A stretch of 33,399 nucleotides of DNA from Rhizobium sp. Leaf453 (GCF_001425605.1 NZ_LMRG01000014.1:960-34358); one strand, 5' to 3'; shown: positions 23,303 through 31,010, counted from the first letter of the stretch. Translations and numbers: made by a program. The notes: generated by a model not told the origin, from the sequence alone.

Positions 23303-24471
23303 CTGCCCACCCGCTCCCATGCTCCGGTTTCTCCCGAGCGGATGAGGGCATCCGCGACCAGTTCCGTCAACAGACCGTCGTCGAAATTCGGCGACGGCTG
23401 CTTTCCGGTCTTGATCGCCGTGAAGAAGTCGAAGCACTCGACGATCTTGGTCTCGGAGTAGCCGATTCCGAGACCTGGGATTGGCCAAAGGCCATTTCCG
23501 TAGGGATGTGCGGGACCAGTATAGATCGTGCGAAAACCGCGGCTGTCGACCGGATCGTCGGCAAACATCACCTGCAGTTCGTCGCGGCGCTCGTAGTTGA
23601 AGTGGATCGAGCCTTTGGTGCCGTGGATTTCCAGCGTGATGAAATTGTTGCGGCCATAAGCGTTGCGTGTCGCCTCGAGGCTGCCGATGGCGCCGTTTTC
23701 GAAACGCAGCATGCTGATGACTTCATCATCCACATCCACCTCGCCCCGCTCGACGTCGCCGGAGGCCTTTTCCGACGCGCCCAGCTTGTCGACGCCACCC
23801 TGCTGCAAGGGCCGCGTCTTGTTGTAGGTGGTGGTGATCGCATTAACAGCCTCGATCGCCCCGACCAGATAATGCGCGAGATCGACTACATGGGTGGCGA
23901 TGTCGCCGACCGTGCCGGAACCAGCGATCTTCTTCTGGAAGCGCCAGGATAACGGACCGTCCGGATCGGCGGACCAATCCTGCAGATAGGTGCCGCGAAA
24001 ATTGAGAATTTTGCCGATGCGGCCTTCCTCGATGTATTTCCTGGCGAGCGCCACTGCCGGCGTGCGGCGATAGTTGAAGGCAACCATGTGGATGACGCCG
24101 GCCTTCTTGACGGCAGCAGCCATGGCGCGCGCTTCCTCCACCGTGCGGGCAAGCGGCTTTTCGCAGATGATGTGCTTGCCGGCCCCCGCCGCCGCGATGG
24201 CGATCTCCGCGTGGACATTGTTCGGGGTGCAGATATCGATGACATCGATATCTGGCCGCGCGACAACTGCGCGCCAGTCGCTTGAGGCTTCGTCGAATCC
24301 GTAGCGGTCGCGGGCGGTCTCCGCCATCGCATCCGTCACATCGACCACGACCTTGCGGTGCGGAATGGCGGGCGCCGGCCAGAAGAACATCGGCATGGAA
24401 GCATAGGCCATGGCATGCGCCTTGCCCATGAAGCCGCCACCGATCATGGCGACGTTCATCACTTTGGTCAT
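23299..24471 (-). CDS. Gfo/Idh/MocA dehydrogenase, levoglucosan dehydrogenase-like
   Basis: A 390-residue NAD(P)-dependent sugar dehydrogenase. The Rossmann motif is GGGFMGKAH (11-19). The EKP motif with Lys106 is in HIICEKPLART, and the catalytic Asp190/His194 in GDIATHVVDLAHYL. The stretch AYASMPMFFWPAPAIPHRK (22-40) together with NYRRTPAVALA, GTYLQDWSADP and PAHPYGNGLWPIPGLGIGYS closely resembles, from memory, bacterial levoglucosan dehydrogenase, which oxidises 1,6-anhydroglucose at C3 to 3-keto-levoglucosan. GGAGAAAGACG precedes the ATG. It is coupled to the ATPase gene and shares the operon with a LgdB1-type isomerase. A relative such as inositol or another 3-keto-sugar-forming dehydrogenase cannot be excluded. 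Confidence 0.9.
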   Translation of the reverse strand: MTKVMNVAMIGGGFMGKAHAMAYASMPMFFWPAPAIPHRKVVVDVTDAMAETARDRYGFDEASSDWRAVVARPDIDVIDICTPNNVHAEIAIAAAGAGKHIICEKPLARTVEEARAMAAAVKKAGVIHMVAFNYRRTPAVALARKYIEEGRIGKILNFRGTYLQDWSADPDGPLSWRFQKKIAGSGTVGDIATHVVDLAHYLVGAIEAVNAITTTYNKTRPLQQGGVDKLGASEKASGDVERGEVDVDDEVISMLRFENGAIGSLEATRNAYGRNNFITLEIHGTKGSIHFNYERRDELQVMFADDPVDSRGFRTIYTGPAHPYGNGLWPIPGLGIGYSETKIVECFDFFTAIKTGKQPSPNFDDGLLTELVADALIRSGETGAWERVGR

Positions 24472-24541
24472 CGTCTTTCTCCGTCAATGAAGGGGCGGGC
24501 CCTGGCCCGGTCTGATTTGAAAGGCTCTCCGCCCTCCAAGG

Positions 24542-24565
24542 GCGGGTGGCGCAAACGCCACCCGC
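24542..24565 (-). terminator. Perfect 10-bp hairpin between binding-protein and dehydrogenase genes
   Basis: GCGGGTGGCG (24542-24551), loop CAAA, CGCCACCCGC (24556-24565), just after the binding-protein stop at 24587. No T-tract follows. Such a structure would stabilise the upstream message or partly stop transcription, giving more binding protein than the other subunits. Confidence 0.65.
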
Positions 24566-24586
24566 AAGAACGCTCGTGGGACAGGC

Positions 24587-25708
24587 TTACTGTCCGAGAC
24601 TGGTTTTCACGTTGGCGGTCGGCTCGGTGTTGTAGACCGCCTTCCATCCCTCGACCAAGGTTTCCTTGGTGACAGGAAGAGCCGGGAGCGCCACGAAAGC
24701 CGGCGCCTCTTTGCCGAGAAGGCCGTAACCCGCCAACATCGCCTCGGTCACACCCTGCGAATAGGGACGCTGTGCGCCAAGGCCCTTGATGAAACCGCCT
24801 TGCGCCATGGAGATCGCGACGTTCTCGCCAAGATCGATGGTGGTGATGACGAGGTCGTCGCGGCCGGCGGTGCGAGCGGCTGAAATAACACCTTCGGCCG
24901 GAACATCCCAGACAGCCCAGATTCCGTTCAGATTGGGGTTGGAGGTCAGGATGGCGCTGGCCGCCTTGTCGGCATCACCGGAAAAGTCCGGACCGCCGAT
25001 ACCCTGTTCAGCAACGATCTTGATGTCGGGATAATCCGATGCGATTGTCGCCTTGAAAGCCTCATAGCGCTGCTTGGTGACGAAGAAGTCCGCCGCATGG
25101 AAGACGAGGCCGATTTCACCCTTGCCACTGAGCGCCTTGGCCATCAGATGGGCAGAGGCGACGCCATTGCCGTAATTGTCCGCCGAGACGGAGGAGACGT
25201 ATTCCTTGCCGGCGGTGAAGCCTGCCGGAACATTGTCCATGAACACCAGCTTCACACCGGCGTCCGCAGCCGCCTTGTAGGCAACAGCAGTTGCAACGGG
25301 ATCGGTCGGGATCGACACGATGATGCTCGGTTTCTGCGCCATGATGGTTTCAAGGTCGGCAACCTGTTTTTCCGGCTTGAAGCCGGCGTCGGTGACGGCG
25401 ATCACCTTGATGCCCATGGCTGCGAACTGCGTCTGCAGTCCGTTGATTTGCGCCTGGCTCCAGTCGTTGCCGCCATAGTGCATCACGATGGCTGCAGTGG
25501 CGTTCATGCCCTTGATCTTAGTCAGTTCCTCATCCGTCAGTGTAACCGAGGACGCGGCCGCAGGTTCTTCGCCGTTCGGTCCCTTGGACAGAACGGTTTC
25601 CTGCAGCTTGGCAAGAGCTGCATCCGGATCGGCGAAGGCCGGTGCGGCGATGGAAAGGGTCAACGCAAAAGCCGCGCTGGTTGCAAGCAGGGTTCGTCTG
25701 GTTATCAT
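24587..25708 (-). CDS. Periplasmic sugar-binding protein of the ABC transporter
   Basis: A 373-residue type I binding protein. ATG 25708 follows GGAGGAGAAGAACC; it starts a signal peptide (MITRRTLLATSAAFALTLSI, cut near AFA-D at 27). Family features include VMHYGGNDWSQAQINGLQ, IIVSIPTDPVATAVAYKAAA, KLVFMDNVPAG, VSSVSADNYGNG, GLVFHAADFFVTKQRYEAF, WAVWDVPAEG and TTIDLGENVAISMAQGG. It delivers the sugar to the RbsA/RbsC-like pair. It is clearly homologous along its length to the signal-less protein encoded at 28252-29271. The inserted N-terminal stretch of about 60 residues before the first beta strand is unusual for ribose-binding relatives. Confidence 0.93.
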   Translation of the reverse strand: MITRRTLLATSAAFALTLSIAAPAFADPDAALAKLQETVLSKGPNGEEPAAASSVTLTDEELTKIKGMNATAAIVMHYGGNDWSQAQINGLQTQFAAMGIKVIAVTDAGFKPEKQVADLETIMAQKPSIIVSIPTDPVATAVAYKAAADAGVKLVFMDNVPAGFTAGKEYVSSVSADNYGNGVASAHLMAKALSGKGEIGLVFHAADFFVTKQRYEAFKATIASDYPDIKIVAEQGIGGPDFSGDADKAASAILTSNPNLNGIWAVWDVPAEGVISAARTAGRDDLVITTIDLGENVAISMAQGGFIKGLGAQRPYSQGVTEAMLAGYGLLGKEAPAFVALPALPVTKETLVEGWKAVYNTEPTANVKTSLGQ

Positions 25709-25760
25709 GGTTCTTCTCCTCCCAAGAAGTCGGGGCGTCATTGCCTCGAAGATTGCCGGC

Positions 25761-25806
25761 TGTCAGGCCTGTTTCAGGTCAACCAGGCCGTCAGGCCTGT
25801 TTTAGA
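25761..25806. repeat. Short direct repeat duplicating the 3' end of the isomerase gene
   Basis: GTCAGGCCTGTTT occurs at 25762-25774 and 25790-25802 (offset 28); the surrounding 18 bases match at 15. The right copy contains the end of the isomerase gene (Leu-Lys-Gln-Ala-stop); the left copy, 28 bases downstream, reads Asp-Leu-Lys-Gln-Ala-stop in its own frame. It looks like a small duplication or recombination scar. Confidence 0.7.
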
Positions 25807-26603
25807 TAGTCCATGCTGATACGGGCGCCTTCGGCGGGATCGGACCAGGCATCGAGCTCGGTGCACACCCAGCCTTTGAACCCCGTGTCGCGCAGGGCGG
25901 CGAGGATGGGGCCGGTAGGCACGTCGCCGCGATCGAGCGGCGTGAAAGCGAAAGGTTCCCTCTGGAAGCCCTTCAGATGGACGTAGGAAATGCGCGCGGC
26001 GTGATCGCGGATGAGCTGAGCCGGATCGCCGCCGGCAGCAGCCAGATGCGCCGTATCCGGGCAGAAATCGATCGACGTAAGGCGGAATATCCGGTCCACC
26101 GTCTCCGGCCCCTCGACGATTGTCGACAGATGCGGATGATAGTGGGCGCGCAAGCCCCGGTCCTCTGCGATCGCCTTGACCTTGTCCAGGGCCGCGCCGA
26201 GTTTCACATAGTCCTCGTCGCGGATGCCGTCGAAACGTTTGGCCCCACCGCCCACAACCAGATGCGGCGCGCCGAGTTCCGCGGCGCGGTCGGCAGCGCG
26301 GGCGACCCGTGCGAGTTCTTCCGGCAGGATATCGTCGAAAATGAAATTGCCGCCGGCATAGGCCGCGACGAGCGTCAAACCGCTATTGGCCAAGACATTG
26401 CGAAAATCGACGGCACTGTAGTCGAGCAGATTGCCGTCAAAGAGTTCGACGCCTTCGTATCCTGCAGCAGCAATATCGGCGAAGGCGCGGTCCATGTCGC
26501 CGAACGTGCGATAGCTGAGCTCAGTGATTGAGGTCACCCCCTGTGCATTGCCGCCGAGCATGCCCCAGCAATTGGCGTGATACGCCAGCTTCCAGTCTGA
26601 CAT
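25791..26603 (-). CDS. Sugar phosphate isomerase/epimerase-family TIM-barrel protein (LgdB1/IolE-like)
   Basis: A 270-residue xylose-isomerase-like TIM barrel. ATG 26603 follows GGAGGGATTAAAG and gives MSDWKLAYHANCWGMLGG. Metal-ligand candidates are Glu in YEGVELFDG, His in AHYHPHLSTIVE, Asp/His in DFCPDTAHLA, and Glu in VCTELDAW. Members catalyse isomerisation, epimerisation, dehydration or elimination on keto sugars (IolE dehydrates keto-inositol; LgdB1 performs beta-elimination on 3-keto-levoglucosan). First gene of the sugar operon, 82 bases before the binding-protein gene. With the levoglucosan dehydrogenase-like enzyme downstream, elimination or hydration of a 3-keto-anhydrosugar is the favoured role (inference). 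Confidence 0.88.
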   Translation of the reverse strand: MSDWKLAYHANCWGMLGGNAQGVTSITELSYRTFGDMDRAFADIAAAGYEGVELFDGNLLDYSAVDFRNVLANSGLTLVAAYAGGNFIFDDILPEELARVARAADRAAELGAPHLVVGGGAKRFDGIRDEDYVKLGAALDKVKAIAEDRGLRAHYHPHLSTIVEGPETVDRIFRLTSIDFCPDTAHLAAAGGDPAQLIRDHAARISYVHLKGFQREPFAFTPLDRGDVPTGPILAALRDTGFKGWVCTELDAWSDPAEGARISMDYLKQA

Positions 26604-26681
26604 CTTTAATCCCTCCACTGCGAACCGGATCACTCCTCGCGCAGTCCGCATTCTCCGCAACACCGCCGATCTCCAACCGCG

Positions 26682-26710
26682 AAGTTATGAGGGTTTAATT
26701 TGGAAGTCAA
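26682..26710 (-). promoter_or_regulatory. Promoter of the sugar ABC operon
   Basis: On the minus strand: TTGACT (26705-26710), a 17-base spacer, TAACTT (26682-26687); start codon at 26603. The -35 matches the sigma-70 consensus at five of six bases. It lies in the 258-base divergent gap shared with the ROK gene. Confidence 0.5.
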
Positions 26711-26716
26711 TATTAT

Positions 26717-26726
26717 TTATGCATAA
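26717..26726. promoter_or_regulatory. TTATGCATAA palindrome, candidate ROK operator
   Basis: A perfect 10-base palindrome in an A/T-rich stretch, six bases upstream of the -35 element of the sugar operon and 135 bases before the ROK gene. ROK regulators bind A/T-rich inverted repeats, so this is the best operator candidate in the gap; a related ACATAAGT lies near 26752. Confidence 0.4.
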
Positions 26727-26861
26727 GCGTCCAGACTTTTGCAGATTTACGACATAAGTTTGCGCTTGCTCCGCACATGCAATCGATTTATCCAATGAAA
26801 GAGGCTGGTGACGCCTACGTAGAAAGCCTCGAACGCAAACGGCCAAAGGAAATACGGCAGC

Positions 26862-28211
26862 ATGCCCATTGCCTCGACATCCCGAATACGTGGTAAAGGT
26901 CGGCCGACGACCCGCGAATCGGCTGCTGCGAGCCTTGGCGCGATCTTCAACCTCATCCGCTCAGGCAAGGCGACGACGCGACAGGAACTGGAACGGGAAA
27001 GCGAGTTGGGACGTGCCGTTGTGGCAGACCGCCTGGCCACCCTTTCGGAGATCGGTCTGATCGTGGAAAGCGAGCTTGGCATCGCCAGCGGCGGGCGGGC
27101 GCCCCGCCTTACCCGGTTCAGGACGGATCTTGGCTGTATCCTCGTTGCTACGCTCGACCAATCCGCTTTGGGTGTTGGCATTGCCGATCTTTCGGGCCGG
27201 CTATTCACCGAGCACCACGAAGCTATCGATCTGGGCGCAGACGCCGCTTCGACCTCGCAACGCATCCTGTCGCTGTTCGACTGGCTGATCGCCAAGCACG
27301 CGCCGGATATGCCGGTCTGGGGCATAGCGGTGTCGGTCCCCGGGCCCGTCACAGAGGGCGACGGAATGCCCTTCATGGAACAGACGCCATCCTTCCTGCC
27401 GGCGTGGGAGGGATTTCCTTTCGTGGAAACCCTTGTCGATCGATTTGGTGCGCCGGTCTGGCTACGCTCAAGCATCGAGACTATGACGATGGGCGAGCGC
27501 TTTGCCGGGGCTGGGCAAACCGCCCTCAACATGCTGTTCATCAAGGTCGGCAAACGGATCGGTGCCGGGTTGATCTTCGACGGGCGGCTCTATCGAGGCG
27601 CCCAAGGGGCCTCGGGCCTGATCGGTCAGATGCCGGTGCAGGCCGGCGACCGTACCTCAACACTCGACGCACTCGCCGGCAGCGACATGATCGCGCGCGA
27701 GGGGCTGGCCGCCGCGCAATCCGGCAAGAGCCCGTTGCTTGCCGATACCTTGCGCCGCGGCGGCGATGTCGGCGCAATCGAGGTCAGCCAGGCCGCACAA
27801 TCCGGCGATCCGGTGTCCATGGAGATCCTTGGGATCAGCGGACGCTTGATCGGCCACTCTGTCGCGATGCTCGCCAACATGCTCAACCCTGACCTGATCA
27901 TTCTATCTGGCACCATGGCACAGACCAACGACCTCCTCCTCGCCGCCGTTCGCGAAACGGTCTATGGAGAGAGCCACCCCCTGGTCACGCGCGACCTGAT
28001 CATCGCGAAGTCGCAGATGGGCAGTTCCGCGGGTCTCGTTGGTGCGGCCATGGTGGTCGTGGAAAGCCTGTTCGAGCCGGGATGCCTGAAAGACTGGATT
28101 GTCCATGGCACTCCGCTCGCCCACCCCGTATTCCAGGCGGTGCGCAAGGCCTGCGCTGAACGGCGGGCCGGTAGCGCTGCCGGGCGAGACCGACAGGCGA
28201 TTGCACCCTGA
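26862..28211 (+). CDS. ROK-family regulator with degenerate sugar-binding site
   Basis: A 449-residue protein (ROK regulators usually about 400). An N-terminal winged helix-turn-helix lies at about 22-82 (AAASLGAIFNLIRSGKATTR, VADRLATLSEIGLIVESE). The ROK domain follows (GIAVSVPGPVTEG at 154-166, LFIKVGKRIGAGLIFDGRLY at 225-244). Three hallmarks are missing: the catalytic/sugar-binding Asp of the usual NDxNA motif is replaced by SSIETMTMGE (203-212); the GEIGH Glu and His are replaced by GLIGQ (252-256); and the CxCGxxGC zinc motif is absent (GDRTSTLDALAG). It therefore cannot be a kinase and may not bind sugar as Mlc or NagC do. It is divergent from the sugar operon, whose repressor it likely is, and is followed 40 bases on by a cytoplasmic binding-protein paralogue. 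Confidence 0.9.
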   Translation: MPIASTSRIRGKGRPTTRESAAASLGAIFNLIRSGKATTRQELERESELGRAVVADRLATLSEIGLIVESELGIASGGRAPRLTRFRTDLGCILVATLDQSALGVGIADLSGRLFTEHHEAIDLGADAASTSQRILSLFDWLIAKHAPDMPVWGIAVSVPGPVTEGDGMPFMEQTPSFLPAWEGFPFVETLVDRFGAPVWLRSSIETMTMGERFAGAGQTALNMLFIKVGKRIGAGLIFDGRLYRGAQGASGLIGQMPVQAGDRTSTLDALAGSDMIAREGLAAAQSGKSPLLADTLRRGGDVGAIEVSQAAQSGDPVSMEILGISGRLIGHSVAMLANMLNPDLIILSGTMAQTNDLLLAAVRETVYGESHPLVTRDLIIAKSQMGSSAGLVGAAMVVVESLFEPGCLKDWIVHGTPLAHPVFQAVRKACAERRAGSAAGRDRQAIAP

Positions 28212-28251
28212 TGCCCTTCACCGCCCTCCGATCAACAACGAGACCCAACCA

Positions 28252-29271
28252 ATGACCATATCCGGATTGGGGCCCCATGGTGAACGTGCAGCGCCTCCTG
28301 AGCGCATTGCTTTGTTTCCCGATGACATCACCGCTGCCCGTGCGCGTCGCTTTCGCGTTGCGATCGTGCTGCACACTCTGTCCAGCGATTGGGCGAAACA
28401 ACAGATAGCTGGCATCATGGCGACCTTCGGCGACTGCGAAACCGCAGTCATCGAGGTCGTCGATTGCGGGTTTGCTCCCGAAGGCCAGGTCGCGGCGCTC
28501 GATCGCTTGCGAGGGGAAAAGCCGGACGCGATCATTTCGATCCCTGTTGCCAATTCCACCGTTGCCGATGCGCACCGGCGCGTTTCCCGAGCCGGCATCC
28601 GGCTGCTTCTCCTCGACAATGTGCCGACTGGCCTTCTTCCGGGCTCGGATTACGTCGCACTGATTTCCGCCGACAATTTCGGTCTTGGCACGATCGCCGC
28701 TGCATTCTTGGCCGATCAGCTTGTCCATGGCGCTGCTGTGGGTGTGCTGTCCTACCATTCCGAATTCTTCGCCACCAACGAGCGTGAAATCGCCTTTAAC
28801 AAATGGATGCTGATGAACCGCCCGGACATCCGGCTGGTTGTGCGTAAATTCGATAGCATACAAACAGCCGGTTTGGATGCTTTGACCCTGCTATCGGATC
28901 ATGATGACCTTGCGGGCTTCTTCGTGGTCTGGGATACGCCTGCCATGGAAGTGGTCAAGGCGCTGGAACGGGCCGGACGCCACCTGCCGGTGACGACGGT
29001 CGATCTTGGTCGCGAAGCCGCCATCAGCCTGGCCTCGAATGGCATGATTTGCGGCGTTGGCGCCCAACAACCCTATTTGCAGGGTGTCGCCGTGGCGCAG
29101 ACCTGCGTTCTGGCTCTTCTGGGAAAGCAGACACCGGACTGGATAGCCCTTCCGGGCCTTGCCGTCTCCAGCGCTAACGTTGTCGAGAGTTTCCAGAAAG
29201 TTTGGCGCAAACAAGCACCGCGCGAGGTTCTTGTCAGCGCGAAGCTTTTAAACAATCCCTCAGCCCCATAG
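28252..29271 (+). CDS. Cytoplasmic paralogue of the sugar-binding protein
   Basis: A 339-residue protein with the type I periplasmic-binding fold but no signal peptide: the start is MTISGLGPHGERAAPPERIA, with charged residues and no hydrophobic run. It is not LacI-like because no helix-turn-helix precedes the domain. It aligns throughout with the binding protein at 24587: IVLHTLSSDWAKQQIAGIM, CGFAPEGQVAALDRL, AIISIPVANSTVADAHRR, LLLLDNVPTGLLPGSDYVAL, ISADNFGLGTIAAAFLA, FFVVWDTPAMEVV, TTVDLGREAAISLASNGMI and GVGAQQPYLQGV. The start at 28252 lacks a good ribosome site; the frame is open upstream but overlaps the ROK gene in another frame. Its position suggests it binds the same sugar inside the cell and acts with the ROK regulator (inference). 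Confidence 0.85.
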   Translation: MTISGLGPHGERAAPPERIALFPDDITAARARRFRVAIVLHTLSSDWAKQQIAGIMATFGDCETAVIEVVDCGFAPEGQVAALDRLRGEKPDAIISIPVANSTVADAHRRVSRAGIRLLLLDNVPTGLLPGSDYVALISADNFGLGTIAAAFLADQLVHGAAVGVLSYHSEFFATNEREIAFNKWMLMNRPDIRLVVRKFDSIQTAGLDALTLLSDHDDLAGFFVVWDTPAMEVVKALERAGRHLPVTTVDLGREAAISLASNGMICGVGAQQPYLQGVAVAQTCVLALLGKQTPDWIALPGLAVSSANVVESFQKVWRKQAPREVLVSAKLLNNPSAP

Positions 29272-29637
29272 TCTCCTGAATGCTTCTGCCGCCGCCCGCG
29301 AATATCCGTAATGGATACAGCTCGTCTGCCGTCTCGGCGATCTCATCGGCGGTGCGAGGTCGACTCGCAATTTAGCTAACACCTGCCTTGCCTCTCTTGA
29401 CACATTTGAACCGACGACCTGCCAAAGCGAGACCGCAACTCATAGGCAATATTTTATCAATCCCAATCGCCTTTTTTCAAGGATCGACTAATGGGGCTGA
29501 TCCTCTTTACTTCCGTTTGTTGCTCCGATGCGAACGCAAGTGCCTTGTTGAAACCGGCTTGGCGTTGTCGGCATGTCCGGGATAGTCTATCGAAGCGGCG
29601 CGGGCGCAGTATGGCAGCCAATAGAGAGACACTAACA
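29272..29637. other. Intergenic stretch
   Basis: 366 bases with no supported gene. A tRNA-like string near 29398 (TTGAACCGACGACCTGCC) has no cloverleaf around it. No terminator or clear promoter is visible. Confidence 0.4.
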
Positions 29638-29967
29638 ATGGCACGCAAGTACAGAGACGATTTTGCTTCGCAAGATGCCGCGTCGGAACCCGTTATCTGC
29701 CCGCTCTGCGAGCGGGTAATACCTGATGACCAGATCGAGGACCACCATCTTGTTCCCAGGAGTAAAGGTGGCAAGATCAAGGTACCATTGCACCGGATAT
29801 GCCATAGCCACATACATGCAGCCTTCACGGACGCCCAGTTGGCGAAGAAATTCTCCACGGTCTCAGCTATTCTCGACGACCCCGAGATTCAGAAGTTCGT
29901 CAATTGGGTAAAAACAAAACCACCTGGCTTCGATGATGAAGCAGAGAAGCGTGGCCGACGTCGCTGA
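29638..29967 (+). CDS. Small HNH-type zinc/nuclease-fold protein
   Basis: A 109-residue protein from ATG 29638 (GAGAGACAC upstream); ATG 29611 is an alternative. The core is CPLCERVIPDDQIEDHHLVP, then SKGGKIKVPLHRICHSHIHA: a CxxC pair, the HH of the HNH motif, the second Cys and a following His. The tail has FTDAQLAKKF and KPPGFDDEAEKRGRRR. HNH proteins cut or bind DNA; small stand-alone copies are common in rhizobia and their role is unknown. No partner (methylase, phage gene or toxin/antitoxin) is adjacent. Confidence 0.78.
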   Translation: MARKYRDDFASQDAASEPVICPLCERVIPDDQIEDHHLVPRSKGGKIKVPLHRICHSHIHAAFTDAQLAKKFSTVSAILDDPEIQKFVNWVKTKPPGFDDEAEKRGRRR

Positions 29968-29991
29968 GAATTGGCCACGAGACTGCGCACG

Positions 29992-30213
29992 TTAGGCTTG
30001 ATTTAAGATCGCCAGCACATTGTCCGCCCGTTTCAAGGCTTTGACTCTCTCTTGGTAAAGCATTGATGCGGCATACTCGCCTTGAACGGATATGAACTGG
30101 CGACCGGCACCTCGGCAGATTGAAATTATTAAGCCGGCGGGATAGGCATATTGATGGAACTCGCAGACGAGCGACCTCAGCAATGCTGTGCAATGCATGA
30201 TACCGCTGATCAT
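29992..30213 (-). CDS. Possible small hypothetical protein
   Basis: A 73-residue frame, 18 bases after the stop of the next upstream gene (30232-30507), so the two might be one unit. The C-terminal half (QGEYAASMLYQERVKALKRA) looks protein-like, whereas the start has no convincing ribosome site. I do not recognise a family. The real start may be the ATG six codons in (30198). Confidence 0.4.
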   Translation of the reverse strand: MISGIMHCTALLRSLVCEFHQYAYPAGLIISICRGAGRQFISVQGEYAASMLYQERVKALKRADNVLAILNQA

Positions 30214-30231
30214 CCTCAGCGTCTATTGTCG

Positions 30232-30507
30232 TCAGGCTCGGTCGTATGTAAAGGACGTTAAGAGGGTGGTGACGAAGTTGCTGGCCCTTTCCTTGACCAG
30301 TACCTCCGTCCACTCGTCGGTGCCACGAAGTCTTAAATCGGTGTAAATGCTGTCCACGGCAGCTTCTTCGATCCGCTTGATATGCGTGTTAAAGGACGCC
30401 TCACCGCCGGCATGATACATGTCTCTAATGACCATGCGCAGGATTTCCTGGATTGCAATTTGCCAGGCCGTGTTGATTGCCTGAAGCTCGTTCGTATTCG
30501 GTGCCAT
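30232..30507 (-). CDS. Hypothetical helical protein
   Basis: A 91-residue protein with AGGAACCAACC before the ATG at 30507. It is largely helical and polar: LQAINTAWQIAIQEILRMVI, GGEASFNTHIKRIEEAAVDS, ASNFVTTLLTSFTYDRA. No signal peptide or membrane segment. Function not known to me; small proteins of this style are frequent in Rhizobiaceae genomes. Confidence 0.7.
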   Translation of the reverse strand: MAPNTNELQAINTAWQIAIQEILRMVIRDMYHAGGEASFNTHIKRIEEAAVDSIYTDLRLRGTDEWTEVLVKERASNFVTTLLTSFTYDRA

Positions 30508-30598
30508 GGTTGGTTCCTGAGGAATGAGTAAGTGTGGGCATGGCTAGGTCATGCCCTGATTTTACGGACCCATCCGGCCGAGGGTGGGTGCCTGAACG

Positions 30599-30979
30599 TC
30601 AAGCCTGCCGAGCCTTGCGGGCGGCATAGCGCCTGTCGCGCTCAGCCTTGCGAGCGGCCTCATCTTGAACAACCCGTGATATCCGGGCATTGTCGGTCGA
30701 CTTTCGTGCCTCTATCTCGGCCGCGGCTGCTGCCTCGATGGCTGCCTATACTTGAGCGGCGACTGTCTCAGCTCGGATGCGGTTCTCGACCTTCAGTCGC
30801 TCCCGTTCCGCACGGCGCCCCTCGCGGGCTTCAATTAGTGAGATCCGCTCGGCCTGTCTTGCGGCTTGTGCCGGCTCGGCCGCCGTCTTTGCAGCTCGAT
30901 AGGCCGTGAAAAGAAAAGCCTTGGCCTCCGCAGCAGCAGAGCGTCGGTCGGTAAGTTCGTTGTTCCTGGCGTGTCTCAA
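30599..30979 (-). pseudogene. DUF6481-like gene interrupted by an amber codon
   Basis: The frame from TTG 30979 (AGGAT upstream) reads RHARNNELTDRRSAAAEAKA, then a Glu/Arg/Ala-rich helix and ends in AAQV at a TAG codon (30746-30748). Reading through the TAG in the same frame gives another 48 residues ending KAERDRRYAARKARQA and a TGA at 30599, which is the C-terminal hallmark of DUF6481 proteins (ERDxRYAARKA). A single nonsense change therefore splits an otherwise intact gene of about 126 residues. The TTG start could itself be a decayed ATG. The normal function of DUF6481 is unknown; the long charged helix suggests nucleic-acid or membrane-surface binding. It lies 31 bases after the small gene at 31011. 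Confidence 0.7.
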
Positions 30980-31010
30980 ATATTTAATCCTGATTTTTGC
31001 GGTGCGTTGA

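Noticed and set aside
26862..28211. ROK sugar kinase
   Set aside because: An N-terminal winged helix is present, and the catalytic Asp and zinc-binding cysteines are absent.
28252..29271. LacI-family repressor
   Set aside because: The binding-protein domain is not preceded by a helix-turn-helix; only about 40 polar residues come before the first strand.
29398..29420. tRNA-like string TTGAACCGACGACCTGCC
   Set aside because: It resembles the T-loop end of a tRNA read backwards, but no acceptor or anticodon stem can be drawn around it.
29638..29967. Restriction or toxin-antitoxin module
   Set aside because: The HNH protein stands alone; there is no methylase, specificity subunit or partner antitoxin.
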